Shown here in pieces: positions 37,484-46,482 of a DNA stretch of 64,000 nt (position 1 is the stretch's first letter; each line of letters opens with the position of its first letter). The DNA is taken from the NCBI RefSeq assembly GCF_013114595.1, contig NZ_VTXE01000021.1, positions 22,955 through 86,954 of the forward strand, written 5' to 3'. The notes beneath the pieces were generated by a model, which was not told where the DNA came from, did no database searches, and worked only from the letters and a program-made list of their open reading frames with translations. Source of the stretch: Vibrio sp. 99-8-1. GTDB lineage: Bacteria > Pseudomonadota > Gammaproteobacteria > Enterobacterales > Vibrionaceae. Made by a program: the position numbers and the translations under genes.

Positions 37484-38911
37484 ATGAAACTCATTAGAAT
37501 AATGCTCTATGCCCTAATGGCATCCACATTAAGCGCCACCGTTCAGGCTGCAACTTGTACTGGCGGAGGAGAATATAGCCGCTGGATGGAGCGGATATAT
37601 AACGCTGATAGCAATGTTCGTCTACGTGACATCGCGATACCGGGAAGCCACGACGCAGGGACTTTTTCCATCAAATCTATTGCCGCAGTGGAAGCAATAT
37701 CAGTAACACAAAGCCGAGATTTATGTCAGCAAGCTAAAGACGGTATCCGTTACTTCGACCTACGAGTATCCAATGATGACGATGCCAATAAGTTTATTAT
37801 TGTCCACGGTATTGTTCGAGGTGAAGATCTGCCGTTAGTATTAGACCCTCTCTATGAATTTGCTAAAAATAACCCCAAAGAAATTCTAATATTAGACTTC
37901 CAAGAGTTGAATGACTTTGCGGATAACGGAGATGTTCAACGCTTTAACGACTACTTCCTAAATAAATTTTCCAGCCGTTTAATTCCCAAAGTTAAAAATG
38001 GTACTCATTATAACTCGGCAAACATCAAAATTTCTGATGCTTGGAATATGAATAGGAATGTTATTGCTTTAGCTGATCAAAGCCAGGTATTAGCCTCTTC
38101 AGATTATTATTGGCCACGAGAAAGCAGCATTGACTCTCCATGGGCAAACGCGGCATCAGTTGACGATTTAAAAGCTCATCAAGACTCACAAATCATTAAC
38201 CACCAAAATACCAACAAGTTTTATGTCAGTCAGATGCAGCTTACCGTTTTAGGTTCTGGTGGTATTTTCGATAAACTGACTACTCTTAAAAGTCTGGCTG
38301 ATGAATCGAACCCCTATCTTGCACAATGGATGATGTCCTATGAGATTGATCAGGGTTTAGAACCAAATATCATTATGGTTGATTACTATGAGCGTCAATC
38401 AAAAGTAACAGAAGTCAGTTTGGCTATTGATTTGTACCGTAAAAATAGTTCGTATTCCGACATTAAAACATTATTTCCAAATAACTATGGTGCGATCTAT
38501 CCACTCACTACAGATATAAAATTTTCTCGGCTTAAAAATGGCAAAGATAAGTGTCTAGATATTGAAGATCGCAATCTTGAAAACGGCAATAACCTACACC
38601 AATGGAGCTGCCACGATGCAGACTCTCAGCTCTGGTATTTAGATCCCGACGGTTACTTACGTAACAAACTCAATTTCAACAAATGTGCAACGGTATCTGG
38701 TTCAGGTAACAAGGGGTCATCGGTTAAAATTTGGGACTGTAACGACCAACTTAATCAACGTTGGACTGAGTACAAAAATAACACTTTGCGTAGCCTGTAT
38801 GGCGATAAAGGGGTGCTTGACATTAAAAATGGTAGCTGGTCAATAGAAGGGTCAAATGCGCATATTTGGAGTTACCACGGTGGCAAAACTCAAACATGGC
38901 GTTGGAAGTAA
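37484..38911 (+). CDS. Secreted PI-PLC X-domain enzyme with ricin-B lectin domain
   Basis: A 475-residue exported protein. The signal peptide spans about 1-22 (VQA before ATC). The PI-PLC X domain (about 30-330) has His56 in IPGSHDAG and His108 in FIIVHGIV, with YFDLRVS at 90-96. A C-terminal ricin-B-type beta-trefoil (about 345-475) has repeated Q/S-x-W motifs (SQLWYL, NQRWTE, TQTWRW) and likely binds glycans. It would release inositol phosphate from phosphatidylinositol or GPI-like lipids outside the cell. It is downstream of an intracellular PI-PLC-like gene and the inositol block, suggesting scavenging or host interaction. Confidence 0.87.
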   Translation: MKLIRIMLYALMASTLSATVQAATCTGGGEYSRWMERIYNADSNVRLRDIAIPGSHDAGTFSIKSIAAVEAISVTQSRDLCQQAKDGIRYFDLRVSNDDDANKFIIVHGIVRGEDLPLVLDPLYEFAKNNPKEILILDFQELNDFADNGDVQRFNDYFLNKFSSRLIPKVKNGTHYNSANIKISDAWNMNRNVIALADQSQVLASSDYYWPRESSIDSPWANAASVDDLKAHQDSQIINHQNTNKFYVSQMQLTVLGSGGIFDKLTTLKSLADESNPYLAQWMMSYEIDQGLEPNIIMVDYYERQSKVTEVSLAIDLYRKNSSYSDIKTLFPNNYGAIYPLTTDIKFSRLKNGKDKCLDIEDRNLENGNNLHQWSCHDADSQLWYLDPDGYLRNKLNFNKCATVSGSGNKGSSVKIWDCNDQLNQRWTEYKNNTLRSLYGDKGVLDIKNGSWSIEGSNAHIWSYHGGKTQTWRWK

Positions 38912-38953
38912 TCGCGCTTCAATTACTTAGCTGAATATCTATAACGTGAAATG

Positions 38954-38985
38954 AAAAGTGCCTGACGTTTCCTTCCGGCACTTTT
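38954..38985. terminator. Bidirectional terminator between the secreted PI-PLC and citA2 genes
   Basis: Stem AAAAGTGCC/GGCACTTTT (38954-38962 with 38977-38985) with A/T tracts on both sides, between two convergent genes. Confidence 0.85.
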
Positions 38986-39001
38986 TCATTGATGACTCAT
39001 A

Positions 39002-40627
39002 TTACTTAGGGATAAAAATAGAAAAGATAGTCCCCTGAGGTCGCGCTTCATCCACTAAAATAACCCCACCAGCATTGGCGACATACCGATTAATAAGGTA
39101 CAAGCCTACGCCTTTGTTGCCATCACCCTCTTCTTTATTGCTCACTCCGCGGCTAAACATGGTCATTGCTAATTCTGGCTTTATTCCAACACCGTTGTCC
39201 TGAACTTCTATCACCAGCTCTTTCCCTTCGTCAGATATCAGTAAAGTGATGACTTTTGTGCTGTCTGGGTTCTTTAAGGTCGCTTCAAATGCATTATCCA
39301 GCAAATTACCAATGACCGCAGATAACTCGTTGGCATCGATAGACTCGCCAAGTTTCTCTAACCTACATTGTGGCGAAAACTGCAAATCTAGCTCCAGAAC
39401 ACGAGCGCGAGCAGCTTTACCAATCAAGATTCCCGCAAGTTGTTTACAGTGAATACGTTCAGTAACAAAATCGATGGTCTCTTGTTTACGATGCTTTTCG
39501 TTATAAATAAGTTCTAGAGCCGCTTGGCTGTCACCCATTTCAATCAGGCCAGATATGGTTGAGATCTTGTTCTCATACTCATCACGCGTTGCACGCAGGT
39601 TCTCTGTGTACTGTTTAATCTGACTTAATTCATCATTTAGCAGACTAATGTCTTCTTTGTTCCGGAAACTAATCACCCAGCCTGTTAATGTTTCTTCATC
39701 ATAAATGGCCACTCGATTCGCGATAAATACCTGATCATTAACTTTGATAAGCTCATCTTTAAGGTTTTCATCATAAGGCGTATGGAACAAAAACTGACTT
39801 TGATTAATATAGTCGGTGACATTCTCACCTCTTAGCTGCGCCGGCGTCTTTTCTGTGCCGAGCATTTTTAAAGCGGTGATATTAGCAGTAAGAATATTTC
39901 CTTGTTTATCAAAACCGATAATTCCCTCATAAACCGATCGCAAGATAGATTTTCGCATATTGTAAGCGAAGGCAATTTCAGCGGGCTCTTTGCCATTCAT
40001 ATTACGTTTAATATGGTTCGAGAATAACCAGCCCCCCACCAGCGTAATCACGAGAATAATAATAAAATCAGATAGCAACGGTTGTGCGTAATCAATGATC
40101 CAACCATCAAGCTGATCCAGCAGGTATCCAACAGAGACAACTCCAATCACTTCTCCATTGGCATCTTTCAGCGCCGCTTTGCCCCGAATTGAAACACCAA
40201 GGCTTCCTTCGCTATGAGAGATATAAGACTCGCCCCTTATCAAAGCGGACTCGTTATCCGCCCCTTTCATTGGTAAGCCAATTCTTTCTTTAATTGGATG
40301 CGATAAACGGATGCCGTCTTTATCCCCGATAACAATAAAACTTGCGTCCGATGTTAGTCGGCGTCTTTCTATCAACTGCTCGATCGCAGCGAGGTTATTG
40401 GCCTTAACTTGTTTTATAACAGCGGGATCGCTTGCAATCTCTTTCGCTTGAATCAGAGCTCTCATTCCGATCTGATGCTCTAGCGTTTCTACTGCGGCGC
40501 TACGAAAATTTACCCCAATAAAAATCAACTGAAGACCCATAGAGAACAAAATGAAGATAAATATTTTGTTCCTGAACGAAACGCTATTCTGAATCTTCTC
40601 AAGTAATCGAAGTGAACTGTCTATCAT
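39002..40627 (-). CDS. CitA/DcuS-family sensor with phosphoacceptor His replaced by Asp
   Basis: A close paralogue of CitA at 20779-22410, with the same length and layout: membrane segments at about 21-39 and 186-203, a periplasmic PAS with RLSHP (107-111) and RGKA (148-151), a cytoplasmic PAS and a HATPase domain. The ATP-site motifs NLLDNAFEA, DNGVGIK and KGVGLYL are intact. The H-box reads RDEYENKIS: residue 349 is Asp (codon GAT, 39581-39583) where CitA has His349. No response regulator is adjacent. It should bind ligand and ATP but cannot phosphorylate itself at the usual site. The start was set at ATG 40625-40627 after AAAGGCG; a longer frame begins at 40714. Confidence 0.9.
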   Translation of the reverse strand: MIDSSLRLLEKIQNSVSFRNKIFIFILFSMGLQLIFIGVNFRSAAVETLEHQIGMRALIQAKEIASDPAVIKQVKANNLAAIEQLIERRRLTSDASFIVIGDKDGIRLSHPIKERIGLPMKGADNESALIRGESYISHSEGSLGVSIRGKAALKDANGEVIGVVSVGYLLDQLDGWIIDYAQPLLSDFIIILVITLVGGWLFSNHIKRNMNGKEPAEIAFAYNMRKSILRSVYEGIIGFDKQGNILTANITALKMLGTEKTPAQLRGENVTDYINQSQFLFHTPYDENLKDELIKVNDQVFIANRVAIYDEETLTGWVISFRNKEDISLLNDELSQIKQYTENLRATRDEYENKISTISGLIEMGDSQAALELIYNEKHRKQETIDFVTERIHCKQLAGILIGKAARARVLELDLQFSPQCRLEKLGESIDANELSAVIGNLLDNAFEATLKNPDSTKVITLLISDEGKELVIEVQDNGVGIKPELAMTMFSRGVSNKEEGDGNKGVGLYLINRYVANAGGVILVDEARPQGTIFSIFIPK

Positions 40628-40870
40628 ACCTACGCCTTTCTCGTTATTTTTGTATCTGACCCAGCAAGAATGTATAACCGACCTACGGCAACTCTCAGTA
40701 ACAGATGGAAACAAACATAAAACGGGCCTACTGGCCGCTCATCAACATCTCCATTTCAGCATCAGATAACCTTGCCAAAGCATACCACTCCTTAAGTTAT
40801 CTTTCTTGAACAGAACGCATTGATATCACTCTGAATCTTACATTTTGAGATCACTGTGGTACATAAATAC

Positions 40871-40896
40871 AACAAAAGGGAGAAACATGTTCTCCC
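40871..40896 (-). terminator. Terminator of the oadGAB operon
   Basis: GGGAGAA/TTCTCCC stem (40878-40884 with 40890-40896) followed on the minus strand by TTTTGTTGT, 24 bp after the oadB stop. It separates oadGAB from the kinase gene downstream, which therefore probably has its own promoter in 40628-40870. Confidence 0.85.
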
Positions 40897-40919
40897 GATA
40901 AAATAGAGCGAAATGGCAA

Positions 40920-42224
40920 TTAACTACCCAGTACGTACTTAATCATCACCCCAGCCGCAACCGCCGAGCCGATAACGCCTGCCACATTTGGCCCCATTGC
41001 GTGCATCAACAGGAAGTTCTGCGGATTCGCTTCCAAACCAATTTTGTTAGAGACTCGAGCGGCCATTGGAACAGCAGAGACACCAGCCGAACCAAGCAGT
41101 GGATTCACCTTATCCTCGAAAACCTTATTCATTAGTTTGGCCATCAACAATCCAGCAGCAGTACCAACACAAAAAGCGGCGATACCAAGCGCTAAAATAC
41201 CCAAGGTTTGTGGTTGAAGAAACTTATCAGCCATTAACTTTGAACCAACAGATAAGCCAAGGAATATAGTAACAATGTTGATTAACGCATTCTGAGCAGT
41301 ATCTGATAGACGTTCAACGACACCACATTCTCGCATCAAGTTACCAAAACAGAACATGCCCAACAGAGGTGTGGCCGACGGTAACAGCATCGCAATAAGA
41401 AGTAGCAACATCAATGGAAAGCAGACCTTCTCGATCTTGCTTACCTGACGCAGTTGTTTCATCTCAATCTTACGCTCGGCTTCTGTAGTTAACGCTCTCA
41501 TAATCGGCGGCTGGATCATAGGAACCAACGCCATATAAGAGTATGCCGCGACAGCAATCGCACCCAATAACTCCGGTGCCAGCATGCTAGACACATAGAT
41601 TGCAGTCGGCCCATCCGCCCCACCGATAATACCGATGGCAGCGGCCTGAGCGACACTGAAGTCCATCACGCCAAACTGACTCAGTGCCAACGCACCTAAC
41701 ACGGTTGCGAAGATACCAAACTGCGCAGCGGCCCCGAGCAGTAACGTTTTAGGGTTAGCTAAAAGTGGACCAAAGTCCGTCATAGCGCCGACACCCATAA
41801 AGATAACGAGTGGCCCCACGCCTGATGCAATCGCGACACTATAGAAGGTATACAACATACCATCACTGTATTTAAACTGCTCAGCCAGAAGGTGTAAGGT
41901 CATCTTCTGCTCAGGGGTTGCCATTTCAGCCGCCTGTTTAATCGCTTTTGGCGCGGTATCCGCTATCTCCAGAACCGATGCAAATGCGTGCATTACATCG
42001 GTTTTTCCCGCCAGAATCGCCGCTTCAATAGCGTTCACCGCTAAGTTAGCGTCAGGCAAGTTAGACAGAATACCGCCCAAACCAATGGGAACCAGCAGTA
42101 AGGGTTCAAACTGTTTGACTATCGCCAAATAAAGCAGCACCATCCCCACCAATATCATGATGGCTTGGCCCCACTGCAAATGTAAGAAACCAAAGTCGTT
42201 AATAAGAGCTAATGCACTTTCCAT
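40920..42224 (-). CDS. oadB: Oxaloacetate decarboxylase beta subunit (Na+ pump)
   Basis: Integral membrane subunit that decarboxylates the carboxybiotin and exports Na+. The 434 residues carry the family segments [25 protein letters not shown] (in part), [33 protein letters not shown] and [21 protein letters not shown] in order. It lies 9 bp after oadA. Works with OadA and OadG to couple citrate breakdown to the sodium gradient. Confidence 0.97.
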   Translation of the reverse strand: MESALALINDFGFLHLQWGQAIMILVGMVLLYLAIVKQFEPLLLVPIGLGGILSNLPDANLAVNAIEAAILAGKTDVMHAFASVLEIADTAPKAIKQAAEMATPEQKMTLHLLAEQFKYSDGMLYTFYSVAIASGVGPLVIFMGVGAMTDFGPLLANPKTLLLGAAAQFGIFATVLGALALSQFGVMDFSVAQAAAIGIIGGADGPTAIYVSSMLAPELLGAIAVAAYSYMALVPMIQPPIMRALTTEAERKIEMKQLRQVSKIEKVCFPLMLLLLIAMLLPSATPLLGMFCFGNLMRECGVVERLSDTAQNALINIVTIFLGLSVGSKLMADKFLQPQTLGILALGIAAFCVGTAAGLLMAKLMNKVFEDKVNPLLGSAGVSAVPMAARVSNKIGLEANPQNFLLMHAMGPNVAGVIGSAVAAGVMIKYVLGS

Positions 42225-42233
42225 GATCGTCCC

Positions 42234-44018
42234 TTACGCCAGAGCCAGCAGTTCGTCGCCCACTTGCACAGCATCGCCTTCCGATACGGCTAAGTGTTCA
42301 ACCTTTCCGTCACGGGCGGCTTTGATTTCGGTTTCCATCTTCATCGCTTCTAAAATCAGTAACGTGTCCCCTTCTTTAACTTGCTGACCGGCTTTAGCGT
42401 GTATCTTCCAGATATTTCCAGCTAAAGGAGCCGATACTGATTCCGCACTGCCTGATGGTGCAGATGGTGCCGCCACAGGTGCTGAGTCCGCAACCGCCAG
42501 TACTTGTGCATCCGCTCCCTCATTGATTTGAACAACATACGCTTTGTTGTTCACATTCACAGTATAAACAGCATGATCAGTCGATACTTTTGGTTGAGCT
42601 TCTTTAGGCTCCGCCTCTTTTGCGGTTGGCACAGATTCAAACGCATCAGGGTTGTTTCTGTTTTCAAGGAACTTCCAAGCAACTTGATCAAAAAGAGCAA
42701 CGGTAAGAACATCATCAATGAGATTTTCACTTAGCGTAATTCCACGCTCTTTCGCCTGCTGTTCCACCGACTCAATTAAGCTATTCACTTCAGGTTCAAT
42801 AAGATCCGCAGGGCGGCAAGTGATCGGCTGATTGCCCTCTAATACTCGCTCTTGCAGCTCGCGCTCAACTGGCGCTGGCGTTTGGCCATACTCTCCACGA
42901 AGCACACCCGCCGTCTCTTTAGTGATGGTTTTGTAACGCTCACCCATCATGATATTAATCACCGCCTGTGTGCCTACTATCTGAGAAGTCGGTGTGACCA
43001 AAGGTATAAAGCCAAGATCTTCTCGTACGCGAGGGATCTCTTCTAGCACTTCATCAATACGGTGCAGCGCATTTTGCTGCTTCAGTTGACTCTCCATATT
43101 GGTCAACATTCCGCCGGGAACTTGTGCCACCAAGATTCGAGAATCAGACCCTCTCTGCTGGCCTTCAAAAGCGTGATATTTTTTACGAACTTCGCGGAAA
43201 TACGCCGAAATAGCTTCAATCTTCTGGATATCTAGCCCTGTATCTCTCTCCGTTCCTTTAAGTGCTGCAACAATGGATTCTGTGGCTGGATGGCCGTAGG
43301 TGCCACTCATGGAGGAAACCGCAGTATCAACACGATCAACCCCTGCTTCAATAGCTTTAAGCAGCGTCATATCCGCAATACCCGCCGTAGAGTGACAATG
43401 TAAATGAAGCTCTACATCTAACTGTTTCTTCAGGGTGGATACCAGCTCATACGCTTCATAGGGCGACATCACGCCAGACATGTCTTTTAGCGCAATTGAA
43501 TTAACACCACATTCAACCAACTGTTCAGCCACATCAACCCATGATTGCATCGTATGCACTGGGCTAGTGGTGTAACAAATGGTTCCCTGTGCATGAGCCC
43601 CTTGACGGTTTACCGCTTGAATGGCTTGCTTCATATTGCGTACATCATTAAGCGCATCAAACACACGGAAAACATCCATGCCGTTGACCACTGCACGCTC
43701 TACAAACTTGTCGACAACATCGTCAGCGTAGTGGCGATAGCCTAAAATATTTTGCCCTCTGAACAGCATTTGCTGCTTAGTATTTGGCATCGCTTTTTTC
43801 AGTTCGCGAAGGCGTTGCCAAGGATCTTCTCCAATAAAACGAATGCAGGAATCGAAGGTAGCGCCGCCCCACGACTCTAGAGACCAATAACCGATTTCAT
43901 CGAGTTTAGACGCGATAGGAAGCATGTCATCTAAGCGCATGCGTGTAGCAAATAGTGACTGGTGTGCGTCCCTAAGTACCACGTCTGTGATACCTAACGG
44001 TTTAACTAATTTGGACAT
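42234..44018 (-). CDS. oadA: Oxaloacetate decarboxylase alpha subunit
   Basis: Carboxyltransferase and biotin carrier subunit. The N-terminal TIM barrel shows [43 protein letters not shown] and [12 protein letters not shown]. The C-terminal biotinyl domain has Lys560 in LEAMKMETE. An Ala/Pro/Ser-rich linker (about 505-525) joins them. It takes CO2 from oxaloacetate, giving pyruvate. It lies 18 bp after oadG. Confidence 0.97.
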   Translation of the reverse strand: MSKLVKPLGITDVVLRDAHQSLFATRMRLDDMLPIASKLDEIGYWSLESWGGATFDSCIRFIGEDPWQRLRELKKAMPNTKQQMLFRGQNILGYRHYADDVVDKFVERAVVNGMDVFRVFDALNDVRNMKQAIQAVNRQGAHAQGTICYTTSPVHTMQSWVDVAEQLVECGVNSIALKDMSGVMSPYEAYELVSTLKKQLDVELHLHCHSTAGIADMTLLKAIEAGVDRVDTAVSSMSGTYGHPATESIVAALKGTERDTGLDIQKIEAISAYFREVRKKYHAFEGQQRGSDSRILVAQVPGGMLTNMESQLKQQNALHRIDEVLEEIPRVREDLGFIPLVTPTSQIVGTQAVINIMMGERYKTITKETAGVLRGEYGQTPAPVERELQERVLEGNQPITCRPADLIEPEVNSLIESVEQQAKERGITLSENLIDDVLTVALFDQVAWKFLENRNNPDAFESVPTAKEAEPKEAQPKVSTDHAVYTVNVNNKAYVVQINEGADAQVLAVADSAPVAAPSAPSGSAESVSAPLAGNIWKIHAKAGQQVKEGDTLLILEAMKMETEIKAARDGKVEHLAVSEGDAVQVGDELLALA

Positions 44019-44036
44019 TTAAAATCCCCTGTAATC

Positions 44037-44288
44037 TTATGCCTGTTGACTGATTTTTTGTTTGTGGTGATGAAGTGCTGCAGAAATCGCGGCGACAACC
44101 GTATCCTCTGATGCGTTTTCGACCACATTAGATGGTGTGGTTTTGGCATCCATGTTGGACTGAATTTTGTTTGCAACAGTAGAAAGTAAGCGTGTTGCAC
44201 CGACTAGTAACACGAGAAAAAAGAAAACGAACCCCATGCCTAGCAGCATTAGGGTTACCCCTTCTAAAATTATCGGACTTTCACTCAT
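44037..44288 (-). CDS. oadG: Oxaloacetate decarboxylase gamma subunit
   Basis: A small 83-residue membrane subunit with one hydrophobic segment (about 11-33, LMLLGMGFVFFFLVLLVGA) and a short soluble tail. The tail is less His-rich than in some OadG proteins but has AALHHHKQK near the end, which could hold Zn. First gene of oadGAB. Two copies of the shared citrate motif lie in the divergent region upstream. Confidence 0.93.
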   Translation of the reverse strand: MSESPIILEGVTLMLLGMGFVFFFLVLLVGATRLLSTVANKIQSNMDAKTTPSNVVENASEDTVVAAISAALHHHKQKISQQA

Positions 44289-44387
44289 GATTTTTGAACT
44301 CGCTAGTGATTAGTGTCCGGCGAGTATAACCAACAGCAGAAGCGTCACTTCGTGAAGTCCATCATTCAAAACATACGGCGAAACAAC

Positions 44388-44450
44388 TTAAATGGCGTTT
44401 ATGATTTAAAACTTTACCGTCAAGGGGTTAACGCCATAAACGCCATTTAA
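44388..44450. promoter_or_regulatory. Paired citrate motifs in the oadG/citX2 divergent region (sites B and B')
   Basis: A perfect 16-base inverted repeat (44388-44403 with 44435-44450; TTAAATGGCGTTTATG and its complement) spaced by 31 bases. Each arm is the core of the motif found upstream of citD, citA and citC. One arm is oriented toward oadG (103 bp upstream) and the other toward citX2 (about 95 bp upstream). Confidence 0.75.
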
Positions 44451-44543
44451 TACACAAGCTCCACAACAAAATGTCCCACTCTCCTCATTAATATTTGCCC
44501 ACTGCCAATACAATTTTTCTCTTATCGTTATAAGGAGACCACG

Positions 44544-45080
44544 ATGTCAACGTTAATGACTATCTACGACAAACACCAAGATGCTCAGCTTAGAGCAGAG
44601 TTACAACAGCGCTGGATTGCTAAGCATCAGTTGCCATTAATCACCCTTAACACCTACTTGCCCCAAGGCATGCTTAAAAACCCAACCGGTGATCAGATAT
44701 TCGCTTTAGCCGCGAAGCTGGCTCTTGCTGAAATTAACAAGCTGGGTGGAACCATCGTTAAGGAAAAAGTGTTTCAACCAAAATGTGCCACAGAGGCCAT
44801 GTATGTCGTTGCCGGGCTCTCTGCAAGTGAGATAAAAAAAAGCATGATTAAACTGGAAACTGAACATCTTCTCGGTGCATTTTTTAACTTTGATGTAATG
44901 AATGGTGAAGGTAAGACTATCTCAAGGAAATCCTGCCAACTTGCCGCTAGAAAGTGCATTATTTGTGACCGAGCCGCCTCATACTGCGCTACCTACAACA
45001 AACATTCTCAGGCACAACGAGATAAAAAAGCGCACGATATGCTGAGCAACTATTTTATTACCCAGTGCGAAGCGATTTAA
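44544..45080 (+). CDS. Second, divergent CitX-like protein
   Basis: A 178-residue member of the CitX family. Alignable motifs are HLLGAFFNFDVMN (about 110-122), against HPLGRLFDIDVVD in the citX at 16356-16901, and AARKCIICDRAASYC (about 135-149), against ARRPCLLCDRDAKVC. The conserved Arg and one Asp of GRLFDID are changed, so the activity may have altered. It diverges from oadG and converges with citC. An AAGGAG site precedes the ATG. It may be a specialised or decaying transferase. Confidence 0.8.
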   Translation: MSTLMTIYDKHQDAQLRAELQQRWIAKHQLPLITLNTYLPQGMLKNPTGDQIFALAAKLALAEINKLGGTIVKEKVFQPKCATEAMYVVAGLSASEIKKSMIKLETEHLLGAFFNFDVMNGEGKTISRKSCQLAARKCIICDRAASYCATYNKHSQAQRDKKAHDMLSNYFITQCEAI

Positions 45081-45184
45081 CCGTTGAGTTTGATACCACT
45101 TCCCTGCTTTACAGCTGCATCGATAAACTCGATGCTACCGGCTTTCAGATTGAGCAAAATCTGTTCTCGAAAGTTCAACAAACC

Positions 45185-46276
45185 CTAAGCATTTACCGAG
45201 AGTGGAGAAGCTTGTTTGGCTTTTGCATGAGCACGCTTCTCCTGATAGGGAGAGGTGTCTTCACTGAACAGGTTCTTCAAATAACCGTAAGTTGTCTCTG
45301 GCACTATCTGTGCTATCTCTTGCCAGCGGTTCTGAAACAGTAAATGACGAACCAAAGAAGCAGAGATAGGCAACTCTCCCTCTTCACACCTAGGTATCTC
45401 AACTAAACAGATCGCAGGGGACTGCAACGTCGACGTCGATAGCCACTGATGCATCTGTTGATTGTAAAACCGTGTTACTTTGCAGATAGGCTCTGTGCCC
45501 ACATAACGGTGTGTTATTGCCAATGCAGGGGCGAGATAGTCGCGGAACAGCTGTAAATCAATGGCGGTATGAGCAAAGCTAACCACCCCTTCGTCTTTCA
45601 AAAAATAGCTAGGAAACGTCGCCCTAGAGATCATGTAATCCGAACCGGGATGAACAATGACATTACTAAACTCTTCTACACCCGCTTTGATCATCGCTAA
45701 CCTGTCGGCATAGGAAAAAAATGAGCTGTCCTCCTTCACCACAAACAGGTGTAACCAATCACACTCATTGGATGCTTTTTCTACCAAATAGCGATGCCCG
45801 AGAGTAAACGGATTGGCATTCATGACAATACTGCCAATTCGCCCGCCTTTTCGCCGCTGTTTGGCCAACGTTTCACAATACTTTTGCAGCCGGTTTTTGC
45901 TGTTTTCCATCAAAATCACCCTACCTTTCACTGAGGCAAGATGATAAAAACCAGCCGCATGAAACAACTGATAGTTCTCAGGTTTGGTGTAAATAAAAAG
46001 GTTGTATCTGCCCAAGTCGTACGCATGGGTGACCAGTTCGGTAAGCAGTGTGGTAGAAAGGCCGTGACCTTGATGACTCTCGTCTACGGCAATCGATTTT
46101 AAGGTATTTCCCGCCAGCCCCCCGCAAGCAGCAATCTCACGTCCCTGATAGGCGACCACAAACAATTCGACATCAACATCCACCCCCAGATCCATTCTGC
46201 TGAGAAAAGCGGTAATCTTCTCCATTTTGTTGCTGTTGCCGTTAATCACTTTCTCGAAACTGTATGTACCAAACAC
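45185..46276 (-). CDS. citC: Citrate lyase ligase (acetate:SH-citrate lyase ligase)
   Basis: Activates citrate lyase by ATP-dependent acetylation of the thiol of its prosthetic group. Residues about 1-130 form a GNAT-like N-terminal domain (GGLAGNTLKSIAVDESHQGHG). Residues about 145-345 are the nucleotidyltransferase domain with NANPFTLGHRYLVEKAS and PISASLVRHLL. It is encoded about 26 kb from citDEF, unlike the usual citCDEF order. A shared citrate motif lies at 46374-46394, about 98 bp upstream. Confidence 0.96.
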   Translation of the reverse strand: MFGTYSFEKVINGNSNKMEKITAFLSRMDLGVDVDVELFVVAYQGREIAACGGLAGNTLKSIAVDESHQGHGLSTTLLTELVTHAYDLGRYNLFIYTKPENYQLFHAAGFYHLASVKGRVILMENSKNRLQKYCETLAKQRRKGGRIGSIVMNANPFTLGHRYLVEKASNECDWLHLFVVKEDSSFFSYADRLAMIKAGVEEFSNVIVHPGSDYMISRATFPSYFLKDEGVVSFAHTAIDLQLFRDYLAPALAITHRYVGTEPICKVTRFYNQQMHQWLSTSTLQSPAICLVEIPRCEEGELPISASLVRHLLFQNRWQEIAQIVPETTYGYLKNLFSEDTSPYQEKRAHAKAKQASPLSVNA

Positions 46277-46373
46277 CGGATATTCCCACTATTGTTCAAC
46301 AAACGAATTATCCGTATGTTAAGAGTTAAAAGCATGACTGGCGTCATGATAGTTAGAAGGTTTCAATTTATTC

Positions 46374-46394
46374 AATGGCGTTTATGAACTTATC
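46374..46394. promoter_or_regulatory. Shared citrate-gene motif (site C, citC)
   Basis: AATGGCGTTTATGAACTTATC, matching the oadG-side site over its first 14 bases, about 98 bp upstream of citC in the same orientation to its gene as the other sites. Confidence 0.6.
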
Positions 46395-46414
46395 CTATGG
46401 CGATAGAAACCATA

Positions 46415-46440
46415 AGAGCCAACCCTATCAGGCTGACTCT
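46415..46440 (-). terminator. Hairpin downstream of tctA
   Basis: A 10-bp stem with two G-U pairs in minus-strand RNA (46415-46424 with 46431-46440), 42 bp after the tctA stop. Only a weak U-rich stretch follows. Confidence 0.45.
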
Positions 46441-46482
46441 TATAAAAAGGACAGTTAACCTATAACGCTTTAACCTATCACG

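Noticed and set aside
40628..40714. Longer start for the second CitA-like kinase
   Set aside because: The upstream residues do not align to CitA, and the ATG at 40627 has a good ribosome binding site.
44037..44288. oadG considered truncated because of its short tail
   Set aside because: 83 residues is within the known size range for gamma subunits, and the membrane segment and short soluble tail are present.
45065..45343. Open frame on the plus strand after citX2, considered as a citG-like remnant
   Set aside because: It overlaps the end of citC on the other strand, has no ribosome binding site and does not resemble CitG.
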